A DNA stretch of 64,000 bases from Actinopolyspora alba (GTDB lineage: Bacteria > Actinomycetota > Actinomycetes > Mycobacteriales > Pseudonocardiaceae), in the NCBI RefSeq assembly GCF_900112765.1, contig NZ_FOMZ01000001.1, positions 1 through 64,000 of the forward strand. The letters run 5' to 3'. Below are positions 28,829 through 38,251 of this stretch, piece by piece. Position 1 is the stretch's first letter; the number at the start of each line of letters is the position of its first letter. The notes under the pieces were generated by a model. It made no database searches, was not told the DNA's origin, and worked only from the letters and a program-made list of their open reading frames with translations. A program made the translations under genes and the position numbers.

Positions 28829-29604
28829 GCGCGGGCGACGGCGGTGTGCTGCACCTGCCGGGTGACAGCGCGCTGCACCGGCTGGCACCGCAGATCAAGT
28901 TGCTCGCCGCGTTCGGCGTGGTGCTCTGCGTGGTCGCCACCCCGCGCGCCGCGTTCTGGGCCTTCGGTGGCTTCGCACTGCTGCTCGGCGCGCTGGCCGC
29001 CGTGGCACGGATCCCTCCGGGCTGGCTGGCCCGCCGCCTGCTGATCGAGCTGCCGTTCGTGGTGCTCGCGCTGGTGCTGCCGTTCGCACTCGGCGGGGAA
29101 CGCACCGAGGTGGCCGGGCTGGCGCTGTCGGTCCCCGGGCTGCTCGCGGCATGGAACATCCTCGCCAAAGGCACGCTGGGCCTGTTCTGCTCGCTGACGC
29201 TGGCAGCCACCACCTCCCCCAGGGAGCTGCTGCTGGGGCTGCAGCGACTGCGCACCCCCACGACACTGATCATGATCTCATCGTTGATGCTGCGCTACGT
29301 CGGCGTCGTGATCGGCGAGGCGGGCCGGATGCGGCTGGCGCGGATCTCGCGCGGGGACAGTCCGCGCTTTCTGTGGCAGGCGAACGCGACCGCCCGCGGT
29401 GTCGGCACGCTGTTCCTGCGGTGCTACGAACGCGGGGAGCGGGTGCACCTGGCCATGGTCGCGCGCGGCTGGTCCGGTGAACTGCCGGAGCCGAACGAAC
29501 CACGTCAGGTGACGCGGGGTCAGGAGGTGCGGAACTGGCTGCTGGGCCTGAGCCCGGCGGCGACGAGCGCTGTGATCGCGGGAGTGGCAGTGTGGACGAG
29601 CTGA
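28825..29604 (+). CDS. cbiQ: CbiQ-type transmembrane (ECF-T) subunit
   Basis: A 259-residue protein with about five or six spans and the coupling-helix motifs of ECF-T proteins: MLRYVGVVIGEAGRMRLARISRG (first A-R-x type motif) and a second near LAMVARGWSGELPE (A-R-G). These helices dock to the ATPases. Starts in ATGA overlap with the PDGLE gene. Confidence 0.93.
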   Translation: MSAGDGGVLHLPGDSALHRLAPQIKLLAAFGVVLCVVATPRAAFWAFGGFALLLGALAAVARIPPGWLARRLLIELPFVVLALVLPFALGGERTEVAGLALSVPGLLAAWNILAKGTLGLFCSLTLAATTSPRELLLGLQRLRTPTTLIMISSLMLRYVGVVIGEAGRMRLARISRGDSPRFLWQANATARGVGTLFLRCYERGERVHLAMVARGWSGELPEPNEPRQVTRGQEVRNWLLGLSPAATSAVIAGVAVWTS

Positions 29605-30392
29605 ACGAGAAAGCGGGCGGCACGGAGACCGCGCCGCTGATTTCGCGGGGGAACGACGCGGCGAACCCCGTGCTGGAACTGTCCGGACTCACCTACTCGT
29701 ATCCGGACGGCACCGAAGCGCTGCACCGGATCGGACTGCGCGTCGAGCAGGGGGAACGGGTCGCGCTGCTGGGACCGAACGGCGCGGGCAAGACCACGCT
29801 CACCCTGCACCTCAACGGCATCATCCCGGCGCGGCAGGGCCACCTGGCGATCGACGGGCTGGAGGTCGCCGAACCGAACCTGCGCGAGATCCGCCGCATG
29901 GTTGGGCTGGTGTTCCAGGACCCCGAGGACCAGTTGTTCATGCCCACGGTGCGCGAGGACGTTGCCTTCGGGCCGATCAACTTCGGGGTGCGGGGCACCG
30001 ATCTGGAAGAACGGGTGCGGCGAGCGTTGGAAGCGGTGGGCATGACCGAGCACGCCGACCGGGCACCGCTGCGGCTGTCCGGTGGGCAGCGCAAGCGGGT
30101 GGCGCTTGCCACGGTGCTGGCCTGCGACCCCAGGCTGCTGGTGCTCGACGAACCCTCGGCCGGGCTGGAGCCGGTGGCACGCCGCGAGCTGGCGGAACTG
30201 CTGCTGGAGCTGAACCCGACGATGCTGATGGTCACCCACGACCTGCCCTACGCCCTGCAGCTGTGTCCGCGCAGCGTGCTGCTCGACGGTGGCCAGGTGG
30301 TCGCCGACCGCCCGACCGCCGAACTGCTGGCCGACACCGAGCTACTCGCCGCGCACCGGCTGGAGCTGCCCTACGGTTTCCGCCCCGAGTGA
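29592..30392 (+). CDS. cbiO: CbiO-type ATPase of the Co/Ni ECF importer
   Basis: A 266-residue ABC ATPase that drives the importer. Walker A GPNGAGKTT (~58-66), Q-loop VFQDPEDQLF, signature LSGGQRKRVALA, Walker B LLVLDEPSAGLEP and H-loop VTHDLPYA are all intact. An N-terminal extension of ~35 residues precedes the ABC domain. The GTG start lies inside the end of cbiQ (13-base overlap). The operon thus encodes a complete S-T-A importer with a single ATPase. Confidence 0.94.
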   Translation: MDELNEKAGGTETAPLISRGNDAANPVLELSGLTYSYPDGTEALHRIGLRVEQGERVALLGPNGAGKTTLTLHLNGIIPARQGHLAIDGLEVAEPNLREIRRMVGLVFQDPEDQLFMPTVREDVAFGPINFGVRGTDLEERVRRALEAVGMTEHADRAPLRLSGGQRKRVALATVLACDPRLLVLDEPSAGLEPVARRELAELLLELNPTMLMVTHDLPYALQLCPRSVLLDGGQVVADRPTAELLADTELLAAHRLELPYGFRPE

Positions 30393-30485
30393 TCCCGGTC
30401 CGGACGGACACGGCGGAATAGCGCAGGAGCGTGAAAGCTTTTCGGAAACCGCGAAGCCCCACGCCCCGAGGAACGCGAGAGCGGG

Positions 30486-31175
30486 ATGTCGGGAACACCG
30501 CGCCACGAGGTGATCGTCATCGGCGGTGGCCAGGCTGGGCTCGCGGCGGGATACTTCCTGCGCAGAGCGGGCGTGGACTTCGTGATCCTCGGCGAGCGGC
30601 AGCAGGTCGGCTGGGCGTGGCAGCACATGTGGCCATCGCTGCGGCTGTTCTCCCCCGCTCCGCACAACTCGCTGCCCGGCTGGCCGATGCCACCACAGCC
30701 CGGCGCGGAATTTCCCACGGTCGACCACGCGGTCGAATACCCGCTGGAACACGAACGCCGCTACGAACTGCCCGTGCGACGACCGGTGCGGGTCGACGGG
30801 GTGCGGCGAGCCCGCGAACGAGGAGTGCTGCACGCGCTTCCGATGTTCGACGGGCTCACCCGACGTGGCGCGGCATGGGCGGACGGAACCGAGCGGGAGT
30901 TCGACGACGTCGTGTGGTGCACCGGGTTCCGGCCCGCCCTTCGGCAACCGCGTCCACTGGGGCCGCGCGGACGGCACGGCCGCATTCCCACCGAGGGAAC
31001 CCGCAGTCTCGAACAGCCGAGGTTGCATCTGCTGGGCTACGGCGAGTGGACCGGTGCCGCCTCGGCCACTCTGATCGGTGTGGGCCGCACCGCCCGGAGC
31101 GCTGTCGCGGAACTGACCGCCGAACTCGACGGCTCCCCGGAACAGCGCTCCACCGTCACGGGGCGGAGCGGCTGA
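30486..31175 (+). pseudogene. Flavin-dependent monooxygenase with the NADPH domain deleted
   Basis: A 229-residue open frame. The N-terminus is an FAD-binding Rossmann fold (VIVIGGGQAGLAAGYFLRR) followed by VGWAWQHMWPSLRLFSP, typical of CzcO/ArsO-like flavoproteins of about 350 residues. After the conserved PVRRPVRVDGVRR (~residue 105) the protein jumps directly to ARERGVLHALPMFDGLT and the C-terminal WCTGFRPALR and LLGYGEWTGAASATLIGVGRTAR. In family members I know, about 130 residues between these points contain ATGTW and the second GxGxxA NADPH site. The junction is in frame. This is either a pseudogene by internal deletion or a minimal FAD protein. It follows cbiO on the same strand by 93 bases. 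Confidence 0.7.
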
Positions 31176-31295
31176 CCTCGCGCCTCCCCGCCCCGTGGGG
31201 CCACACCGGTATCCACCACCGACCGGCGGACGACGGGACGTACCGGATCGCCCGGGCGGCGGTCTCACCCGGTGTGGTGGTCACCGACTCGCGAG

Positions 31296-32639
31296 CTACC
31301 CGGCACCGTTCGGCTGTGCCCTGCGGTGGGCACGGTTACGGATACCGAGCACCACAGAGGCCAGCAGCGCGGCCAGCACCGAACCCAGCAACACGGCGAC
31401 CTTGACGTTCTCACCACGTTCACCGGCGCCGAAGGCGAGTTCACCGATCAGTAGCGAGACGGTGAAACCGATTCCCGCGAGCAGCGAGAGACCGATCAGG
31501 TCCCACCAGGACAGGTTGGCGTCGAGCTGGGCCCCGGTGAACTTGGCCATCAGGAACGTCGCACCGAAGATGCCGACCAGCTTGCCGAGCACCAGCCCCG
31601 CCATCACCGCGGGAACCACCGGATCCGCGAAGGCGGTCGCGATGCCGCTCCCGCCGAGCGAAACCCCGGCCGCGAACAGCGCGAACAGCGGTACCGCCAC
31701 CCCTGCCGAGATCGGGCGCCAGCGGTGTTCCAGGTGCTCGGCGGGTCCGGGTTCGCTGCCACCCCGGCCCAGCACCGGAACCGTGAAGCCCAGCAGCACA
31801 CCGGCGATGGTGGCGTGCACTCCGGACTCGTGCACCAGTCCCCAGGCCAGCACACCGAGCACCAGCAGCACCGGCCACCACGGACCGCGCAGCCGCACCA
31901 GCAACGCGAAAGCCACTATCGGCAGCACGGCCCCCAGCAGCGGCAGCGGATGGAAGTCGTCGGTGTAGAACACGGCGATGACCGTGATCGCCAGCAGGTC
32001 GTCGACCACCGCGAGCGTCAGCAGGAAGGCGCGCAACGCGCTGGGCAGGTACTTGCCGACGATCGCGAGCACGGCCAGCGCGAAAGCGATGTCGGTGGCC
32101 GTGGGGATCGCCCAGCCACGCAACGCGTCCCCGCCCGCTGTGGAGGCGATGACGAAGAAGAACAGGGCGGGGACGATCATTCCCGCCACGGCCGCCACCA
32201 CGGGCAGCACGGCTCTTCGCGGATTGCGCAGTTCACCCACCACGAACTCGCGCTTGAGCTCCAGGCCGACCACGAAGAAGAAGATCGCCAGCAGCCCGTC
32301 CGAGGTCCAGTGCTTGAGGTTCAGGTCCAGCCCGAGGAACTCCCCGCCCGGCCAGGGGACGAACTCGGCGGCCGTCTTGTAGGTCTCGCCCCACGGCGAG
32401 TTGACCCAGAGCAGCGCGAGCACCGCGGCCACGAGCACCAGCACACCGCCGACGGCCTCCGTGCGCAGGATGTCGGCGAGGGTGCGCTTCTCGGCATCGG
32501 GGGTGGGGGCGAACAAGCGCCGCACCGGATTGCGCTGCGTCTCCTCGGAACGCGAGTCCTGGGGTCGGGAATGCTCGTGCGGGGAACTCCCGTCCTGGGA
32601 ATCCGCACGTGCTTCGTCACGCTGGGGATCGGTCGCCAT
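31296..32639 (-). CDS. nhaA: Na+/H+ antiporter NhaA
   Basis: A 447-residue membrane protein with about 12 spans, exporting Na+ in exchange for H+. The functional centre is visible: [20 protein letters not shown] with the TDIAFA motif and [13 protein letters not shown] with the paired aspartates that bind Na+. The first ~50 residues form an acidic, disordered N-terminal extension ([19 protein letters not shown]). The ATG at 32639 has AGGA seven bases before it. GTG/TTG codons just upstream are too close to that site. It suits an organism facing salt or alkaline stress. Confidence 0.95.
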   Translation of the reverse strand: MATDPQRDEARADSQDGSSPHEHSRPQDSRSEETQRNPVRRLFAPTPDAEKRTLADILRTEAVGGVLVLVAAVLALLWVNSPWGETYKTAAEFVPWPGGEFLGLDLNLKHWTSDGLLAIFFFVVGLELKREFVVGELRNPRRAVLPVVAAVAGMIVPALFFFVIASTAGGDALRGWAIPTATDIAFALAVLAIVGKYLPSALRAFLLTLAVVDDLLAITVIAVFYTDDFHPLPLLGAVLPIVAFALLVRLRGPWWPVLLVLGVLAWGLVHESGVHATIAGVLLGFTVPVLGRGGSEPGPAEHLEHRWRPISAGVAVPLFALFAAGVSLGGSGIATAFADPVVPAVMAGLVLGKLVGIFGATFLMAKFTGAQLDANLSWWDLIGLSLLAGIGFTVSLLIGELAFGAGERGENVKVAVLLGSVLAALLASVVLGIRNRAHRRAQPNGAG

Positions 32640-32889
32640 CAACACGTCCTGTTCGGGTCGTCCATCAACTTCCCGCCGACCAGTCTTCCCGGCACACCAT
32701 TTGCCTGATTTTACGTGCTGACGCTGCGTTCACGCTTGACAGCGATACGCGAAGATTCGCGTGGATCAACCCGCGGTCAGCTCCGTGACCAGGGAATAGC
32801 ACCGGAACGGAACGCACGGGGACGGCAGGGTCACTCGCGTGAAAGCGGAGAGACCACGTCAACGGTGATCGTTGTCACCCGGTAACGAC

Positions 32890-33918
32890 TCAGCCGAGTT
32901 CGGCCGGATGAGCGTGCACCGTGGCACCGGAAAGTCGGGGCAGCTCCCGGTGCAGGTCACGCTCGGCCTCGTGCGCGATCTCGTGCGCCCGGTACAGCGT
33001 GAGTTCCGCGGCGACACCGAGTTGCACCTCGGCGTGCAGGGCGTGCCCGATCCAGCGCAGCCGCACCGCCTCCACCGAACGCACGTCCGGATGGGTGCCC
33101 AGCGCCCGGTAGGCGGTGTCGGTCAGCTCCGGCGCCACCGAGTCCATCAACCGCGCCAGAATCCGCTTGGCCGCCGACCAGGTGACCATCGCGATGGCCA
33201 GACCGATCAGCAGACCTACCAGTGGATCCAGCAACGGCCACCCCAGTGCCGCCCCACCAGCGGCGAGCACCACGCCGAGCGAGGTGAACGAGTCCGTCCT
33301 GGCGTGCAGCCCGTCCGCCACGAGTGCGGCCGAACCGATCCGGTGGCCGGTGCGGATGCGTATCCGAGCGGCGAGCTCGTTGCCGCAGAACCCCACACCA
33401 CCGGCCAGCGCCACCAGCAGCGGATCACCGATGCCGGCGGGGTCGAACAACCGGTGTGCGGACTCGACCAGTGCGGCCACCGCCGAACCCGCGATCACCA
33501 GCACCACGAGCACCCCGGCGACGTCCTCGGCTCGGCCGTAACCGTAGGGGAAGCGACGGTTGGCGGGTCTGCGCGCCAGCAGGAACGCCGCCGCGAGCGG
33601 GACGGCGGTGAGCGCGTCGGCGATGTTGTGCAGCGTGTCGGACAACAGCGCCACCGAGCCGGAGAACCACAGCACGCCCGCTTGCAGCGCGGCGGTGGCG
33701 GTGAGCACCAGCAGCGAGAGCCACAGGGCGCGCATTCCCGCGCGACTGCCCTCCAGCTCGGTGTCCACCCGTTCGGCGGGGTCGTGCTCGTGGGGCAGGA
33801 AGAAATGCCCGAGCCGGTGGAGCAGTCCCCCCACGAGGGCCGAACGCGTGGCGCGCGGTCCGCGCGGGGAATCGCTCCGCCCGACCTGGCCGTGGCCGTG
33901 GGAATGGTTTCCACTCAT
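32890..33918 (-). CDS. Cation diffusion facilitator (Zn/Co/Cd exporter)
   Basis: A 342-residue CDF protein with six spans at ~65-220. A His-rich N-terminus (GNHSHGHGQVG) and HEHDP follow the usual metal-sensing pattern. The metal sites are SDTLHNIADA in span 2 (D-x-x-x-H/D type) and HARTDSFTS in span 5 (H-x-x-x-D). The C-terminal ~85 residues are the cytosolic ferredoxin-like domain (VRSVEAVRLRWIGHALHAEVQ, VHAHPAEL). The ATG at 33918 follows GGAGG. Transport direction and metal are inferred from the family. Confidence 0.92.
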   Translation of the reverse strand: MSGNHSHGHGQVGRSDSPRGPRATRSALVGGLLHRLGHFFLPHEHDPAERVDTELEGSRAGMRALWLSLLVLTATAALQAGVLWFSGSVALLSDTLHNIADALTAVPLAAAFLLARRPANRRFPYGYGRAEDVAGVLVVLVIAGSAVAALVESAHRLFDPAGIGDPLLVALAGGVGFCGNELAARIRIRTGHRIGSAALVADGLHARTDSFTSLGVVLAAGGAALGWPLLDPLVGLLIGLAIAMVTWSAAKRILARLMDSVAPELTDTAYRALGTHPDVRSVEAVRLRWIGHALHAEVQLGVAAELTLYRAHEIAHEAERDLHRELPRLSGATVHAHPAELG

Positions 33919-34034
33919 CGCCTGCCTCCGATACTCGCCGTCGCGGTGAGCACGGCGGTATCGTAGCCGCACGACCCCGCACGCGACGACGGCGCAGCAG
34001 CGGAAATGTGGCAACAACGGAGCGGCTTGGCGTC

Positions 34035-34050
34035 AATTTCTCGCGAAATC
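34035..34050 (-). repeat. Single copy of the palindromic repeat (locus C)
   Basis: On the minus strand it reads GATTTCGCGAGAAATT, and the sequence on both sides (GGCGCGGC before, GACG after) matches locus A unit 1. It lies between tmRNA and the cation exporter gene, 117 bases before the exporter start. Confidence 0.75.
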
Positions 34051-34095
34051 GCCGCGCCCGATGAGGGAGAGACACCGGGCGCGGCGCGGTGCTCC

Positions 34096-34131
34096 GACAA
34101 CGAAAAACCCCGCGACAACGAAAAACCCCGC
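34096..34131. repeat. 18-bp tandem duplication of the tmRNA terminator tail
   Basis: GACAACGAAAAACCCCGC occurs twice in a row (34096-34113 and 34114-34131). On the minus strand this gives two successive T-tracts after the tmRNA terminator stem. Confidence 0.85.
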
Positions 34132-34154
34132 CCGGCGGGACTCGCCGGGCGGGG
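34121..34154 (-). terminator. Rho-independent terminator of tmRNA
   Basis: A perfect 12-bp stem, CCCCGCCCGGCG (34126-34137) with CGCCGGGCGGGG (34143-34154), five-base loop, followed on the minus strand by TTTTT. It lies 38 bases past the tmRNA 3' end. Confidence 0.92.
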
Positions 34155-34191
34155 TATCACTTCGAGATTCGCGCGGTCACCGGGACCGCAG

Positions 34192-34561
34192 TGGAGGTGC
34201 CGGGATTCGAACCCGGGTCCTCTGTCGCCTCACCAAGGCTTCTCCGTGCGCAGTCCGCTCTGTCTCTACTCGGCTTCACCGGTCACGCGAACAAGCCGGT
34301 GTGACAAGCCCAGTCGCTGTGCGATGTCCCGTTCAGTCCCGCGACCGAACTAAACGGTGAGTCCCCTAACCGATGCCGGGGTCCGGGTCGGAGACTTACC
34401 CGGTCCGACAGAGTCGCTACTCGCTCAGGCGGCGAGTGCGAACTCGCGCTGACTCTTGTTGTCGGCGCTTGTTAATTTACGGCGACGCTTTACGGTGGTC
34501 TTCCGCCTGCACCGGCACGCTTCCCTTGGCTCAACGGCCAGAGTCGAAACCGTTCACCCCC
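34192..34561 (-). ncRNA. ssrA: Transfer-messenger RNA
   Basis: A 370-base tmRNA that rescues stalled ribosomes. The 5' end GGGGGTGAACGGTTTCGAC and the 3' end GGTTCGAATCCCGGCACCTCC-A form the tRNA-Ala-like domain with a 7-bp acceptor including G3:U70. CCA is not encoded. The tag reading frame starts with GCC at 34466 and runs to a TGA at 34425, encoding ADNKSQREFALAA, which ends in the ALAA degradation signal. The preceding AAATTAAC resembles the usual resume context. smpB, its protein partner, lies 1.2 kb upstream on the same strand. Confidence 0.98.
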
Positions 34562-34746
34562 GTGTTTTGTTACTAAGCAACCTGTTGTGCGACAGTCCGC
34601 CCCCACCGGGCGAACTCGCCCGGACGGAGCCGTATCCAACATCATAACGTACGACTCCCGCCCGATCACTCCCGGTCCGGCGGATCGGTTCGCGAAAAGT
34701 CCCGCGGGGCGAACCACCGGTTCACGGACCGGCAACCACGACCCGG

Positions 34747-35655
34747 TCAATCGTATCCGAGCAACCGTGCGGGCGTGTCGTACAACACCGCACGCAGGAA
34801 CGATATTCCCAGTCGCTCCTCGGCTGCGGCCCAGCCGGCCACGGCTGCCAGCTGCTCGGCGTAGGGATAGGGGATGTTCGGGAAGTCGGAGCCGAACACC
34901 ACCCGCTCCGCCACGGGCACCAGCCGGTCGGCCCAGTCCGGGGGCAACGGCGCGAACCGCTCGCTGAAGGCGACACCGACCATCGTGGTGTCCAGGTAAA
35001 CCCCGGGGTGGTCCCGCGCCAGCTCCAGCGCGCGGCCGTACTCGGGCATACCGGCGTGCGCCAGCACCGCCACCAGCCCCGGATGGCGTTCGAGCACCTC
35101 GGCGAACACGTCCAGCCCGGTGAACTCCCCGCGCAGCGGGCCGTGACCGCAGTGCACCACCACCGGCACCCCGGACTCGGCCAACAGCTGCCACGGTCGC
35201 CGCAGCAGCGGGTCACGCGGGTCGAACCCGCCCACCTGGACGTGCACCTTGAAGCAACGCGCCCCACCTTCCAGGGCGGCGGCCACGTACTCGGCGGCTC
35301 CCGGTTCCGGATACATCGTGGCGGTGGGCACGGCACCGGGCGTGGTACGGCCGAATTCGAGCGCCCAGCGGTTGAGCCACTCGGCCATCCCCGGTTTGTG
35401 CGGATACACCAGCGGAGCGAACAAGCGCACCCCGAGGCCGGACAGCACGTCGAGCCGGGTCGGCTCGTCGAAGCGGTACCGGATCGGCCAGTCGATCCCG
35501 TAGTGAGTACCGGCCAGGTCGAAGTAGTCCCAGACCTTGTGCAGCACGCGCTCGGGCAGGAAGTGCGTGTGCAGATCCACCAGCCCCGGCAGGCCGAGGG
35601 AGGCGAGCCAGTCCGGAACCTCCTCGTCGGACGACGGCCCCTCGAGCCCGCTCAC
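34747..35655 (-). CDS. Amidohydrolase-2 family metal-dependent hydrolase/decarboxylase
   Basis: A 302-residue TIM-barrel protein of the amidohydrolase family that includes aminocarboxymuconate-semialdehyde decarboxylase. Motifs visible are VDLHTHFLP (HxH metal ligands, ~27-35), a KVHVQVGGFDP segment at mid-barrel, VVHCGHGP (His ligand), VAVLAHAGMPEYG, and VVFGSDFPNIPY (the conserved Asp) near the end. The GTG at 35655 is used. It sits between smpB and tmRNA without an obvious functional link. Confidence 0.88.
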   Translation of the reverse strand: MSGLEGPSSDEEVPDWLASLGLPGLVDLHTHFLPERVLHKVWDYFDLAGTHYGIDWPIRYRFDEPTRLDVLSGLGVRLFAPLVYPHKPGMAEWLNRWALEFGRTTPGAVPTATMYPEPGAAEYVAAALEGGARCFKVHVQVGGFDPRDPLLRRPWQLLAESGVPVVVHCGHGPLRGEFTGLDVFAEVLERHPGLVAVLAHAGMPEYGRALELARDHPGVYLDTTMVGVAFSERFAPLPPDWADRLVPVAERVVFGSDFPNIPYPYAEQLAAVAGWAAAEERLGISFLRAVLYDTPARLLGYD

Positions 35656-35733
35656 CGCGGGCGGCCGAACGCCGCGTGCGCCACCCGGTCCGAACGCGGC
35701 CGATCACACGGGATTCGTCCGCCCAACGGCATC

Positions 35734-36210
35734 TCAGCGCATGCCCTTCCGGTGCTGGCCGATCGCCCGCGCCATCTCACGCTCGGCGTCGCGCTTGGCC
35801 ATGTCCCTGCGCTTGTCGTGGATCCGCTTGCCTCGGGCGAGTGCCAGCTCGACCTTGGCCTTGCCGTCGGAGAAGTACAACGAGAGCGGCACCAGGCTCA
35901 GCCCGCTCTCCTTGGTCTTGCCCAGCAGTCGTTCGATCTCGTCGCGGTGCAGCAGCAGCTTGCGCGAACGACGCGGGGCGTGGTTGGTCCACGTCCCCTC
36001 GGTGTACTCGGGGATGTGCACGTTGCGCAGCCACACCTCGCCCCGGTCGATCGTCGCGAAGGAGTCGACCAGCGAGGCTCGTCCCTGACGGAGACTCTTC
36101 ACCTCGGTTCCGGTCAGCACCATGCCGCCCTCGTAGGTGTCCAGCACCGTCCAGTCGTGCCGCGCCTTGCGGTTGCGCGCGATCAGGTTGTGGCCACGTT
36201 CCTTTGCCAT
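35734..36210 (-). CDS. smpB: SsrA-binding protein SmpB
   Basis: A 158-residue RNA-binding protein, the partner of tmRNA in trans-translation. [66 protein letters not shown] and the basic C-terminal tail [17 protein letters not shown], which enters the mRNA channel, are all canonical. The ATG at 36210 starts MAKERGH as in homologues. A start 51 bases further upstream would add residues not seen in the family. The ribosome site is weak. Confidence 0.97.
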   Translation of the reverse strand: MAKERGHNLIARNRKARHDWTVLDTYEGGMVLTGTEVKSLRQGRASLVDSFATIDRGEVWLRNVHIPEYTEGTWTNHAPRRSRKLLLHRDEIERLLGKTKESGLSLVPLSLYFSDGKAKVELALARGKRIHDKRRDMAKRDAEREMARAIGQHRKGMR

Positions 36211-36322
36211 ACCGGCGAGCATAGCGCTGCGCCCGACGAGTGGACCACGTGGTTTTCGCACGCGGTGCGGCCCGGCCCCCGGTGCCGAGCGCCGAGGTGT
36301 CGGGCCGCGAAACGAGCGCTCC

Positions 36323-37225
36323 TCAGATCCGGACGTACAGCCGCAGGGTGAGATACCCGGTCAGGCCGGAGATCGCCGAGGCCACCAGCACCAGGATCGG
36401 TGCCACGAAGGCCACGTCGGCGTAACTGACCGGGGTCAGCAGGTTGGCGTTGGTCAGCGGCTTCATCAGCCCGTCCAGGAACGCCTCCTTGAGCACCATG
36501 AGCAGCCCGGTCGCCGCGACGGAACCGATGATGCCGGAGACCATGGCCTCCAGCAGGAAGGGCAGCTGGGTGTACCAGCGGGAAGCACCCACCAACCGCA
36601 TGATGCCCGTCTCGGTGCGGCGGTTGAACGCCGAGAGCTGGATGGTGTTCGAAATCAGCAGCAGCGCGGCGAACGCCTGCAACGCGGCGATCAGGAACGT
36701 CCCGTCACGCACGTCGTTGAGCTTGTTGACCATGTTCCGCACGAACTGGGACTGGTCGTTGATCGAACCGATGCCGGTACGTCCCTCGAACTGCTCCTTG
36801 ATGGCCCGCGGCGTGACGTTGTCGCCCAACTCGACCCACAGGGCCGCGGGCAGTGCCTTGGGGCGAACCAGTTCCTGCAGCTGCGGCTGGTTCGAGAACT
36901 CCTCGGTCGCCCGCTCGAAGATGGCCTGGCGGTTCAGATACTGCACCGACCGCACACCGGAGGCCTGCTCCAGCTCGGAACGGATCCCCGAACAGGGATC
37001 GTTGGCGCACTCGGGATCGTTGGCACTGACGTCCTCGCTCATGTAGACGACGACGTCTGCCGCGTCGCGCAGCGATTCCTGGGCCTGATCCACCTTGCGG
37101 ACGACGATCAGGCCACCACCGAGCAGGGTGAGGGAAACCGCGGTGGTCAGGATCATCGCGATCGTCATCGACACGTTGCGACGAAGGCCGTTGACGACCT
37201 CGCTGGATACGAAGCTCGCGCGCAT
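36323..37225 (-). CDS. ftsX: Cell-division protein FtsX
   Basis: A 300-residue membrane protein with a span at ~21-42, a large extracytoplasmic domain (~43-170) holding two cysteines (PECANDPC), and three spans near the C-terminus (~175-195, 225-250, 268-290). With FtsE it forms an ABC-type complex that activates wall hydrolases at the division septum. It follows ftsE by 64 bases and is part of the prfB-ftsE-ftsX-smpB order of actinobacteria. Confidence 0.95.
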   Translation of the reverse strand: MRASFVSSEVVNGLRRNVSMTIAMILTTAVSLTLLGGGLIVVRKVDQAQESLRDAADVVVYMSEDVSANDPECANDPCSGIRSELEQASGVRSVQYLNRQAIFERATEEFSNQPQLQELVRPKALPAALWVELGDNVTPRAIKEQFEGRTGIGSINDQSQFVRNMVNKLNDVRDGTFLIAALQAFAALLLISNTIQLSAFNRRTETGIMRLVGASRWYTQLPFLLEAMVSGIIGSVAATGLLMVLKEAFLDGLMKPLTNANLLTPVSYADVAFVAPILVLVASAISGLTGYLTLRLYVRI

Positions 37226-37289
37226 CTTGAGTCAGCTTTCGGTGCGTTCTGCGACTTGGGGTTCGGGGCTGCCCTTGCGTGCGGCGGGC

Positions 37290-37979
37290 TCAGCGGCCCA
37301 CGCCGTACACACCACGGGCGTCGTCACGGATGACCTGACCGTGACTGAGCTCGACGACCCTCCTACGCATGGAGTCGACGATCGAGTGGTCGTGCGTGGC
37401 CATGACCAGCGTGGTTCCGGTGCGGTTGATGCGCTCCAGCAACAGCATGATGTCCTGGCTGGTGTCCGGATCGAGGTTTCCGGTGGGCTCATCGCACATC
37501 AGCACCAGCGGCCGGTTGACGAACGCCCTGGCTATGGCGACCCGCTGCTGTTCACCGCCGGACAGCTCGACCGGCATCCGGTCCGCCTTGCCGTCCAGAC
37601 CGACGAGCTGCAGCACCTCGGGAACCACCTTGCGGATGGTGTGCCGGGGTTTTCCGATCACTTCGAGGGCGAAGGCGACGTTGCCGAAGACGGTCTTGTT
37701 GTTGAGCAGGCGAAAGTCCTGGAACACACAACCGACCCGCTGCCGCAGCTTGGGAACGCGCCGTCTCGGCAGCTTGGCGACGTTCCAGTCGGCGACGATC
37801 ACCCGACCTCGGGTCGGTACCTCCTCCCGCAGCAGCAGCTGCAGGAACGTGGACTTGCCCGACCCGGAGGGGCCGATGAGGAATACGAACTCGCCCTTGT
37901 CCACGGACACCGAGACGTCGTCGAGTGCGGGGCGCGCCAACGTCTTGTACGTCTTTGACACGTGTTCGAGCCGGATCAC
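37290..37979 (-). CDS. ftsE: Cell-division ATP-binding protein FtsE
   Basis: A 229-residue ABC ATPase. Walker [10 protein letters not shown] (~36-44), Q-loop CVFQDFRLL, signature [14 protein letters not shown], Walker [14 protein letters not shown] and H-loop ATHDHSIVD are complete. The GTG at 37979 begins [11 protein letters not shown] as in homologues. It drives FtsX. The 272-base gap before prfB may hold the operon promoter, but no box is certain. Confidence 0.97.
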   Translation of the reverse strand: MIRLEHVSKTYKTLARPALDDVSVSVDKGEFVFLIGPSGSGKSTFLQLLLREEVPTRGRVIVADWNVAKLPRRRVPKLRQRVGCVFQDFRLLNNKTVFGNVAFALEVIGKPRHTIRKVVPEVLQLVGLDGKADRMPVELSGGEQQRVAIARAFVNRPLVLMCDEPTGNLDPDTSQDIMLLLERINRTGTTLVMATHDHSIVDSMRRRVVELSHGQVIRDDARGVYGVGR

Positions 37980-38251
37980 GGGCAGTGAGCTTACCTGCGA
38001 CCACTCGGAGGACCTTCACTCACCCGTACCATTGGTTGCACTCGGCCAATTACCATGCGCGCTTTTCGAACGCGGGTAGAGACGCGAGCGGCTTCGGACC
38101 GCGCGGGCGGCGGAGAGCACGCCGGGAGGCACCCACCGGAACCGCCCACGCGGGAGGGAGCTCCACGACATCCGAGCCGCCGGGAGAGCACGGGGCCTGC
38201 GCGGGCGGGTTACGGCACGGCGGCTCGCCGAGGTGGTACGGCGAGCTCGGA

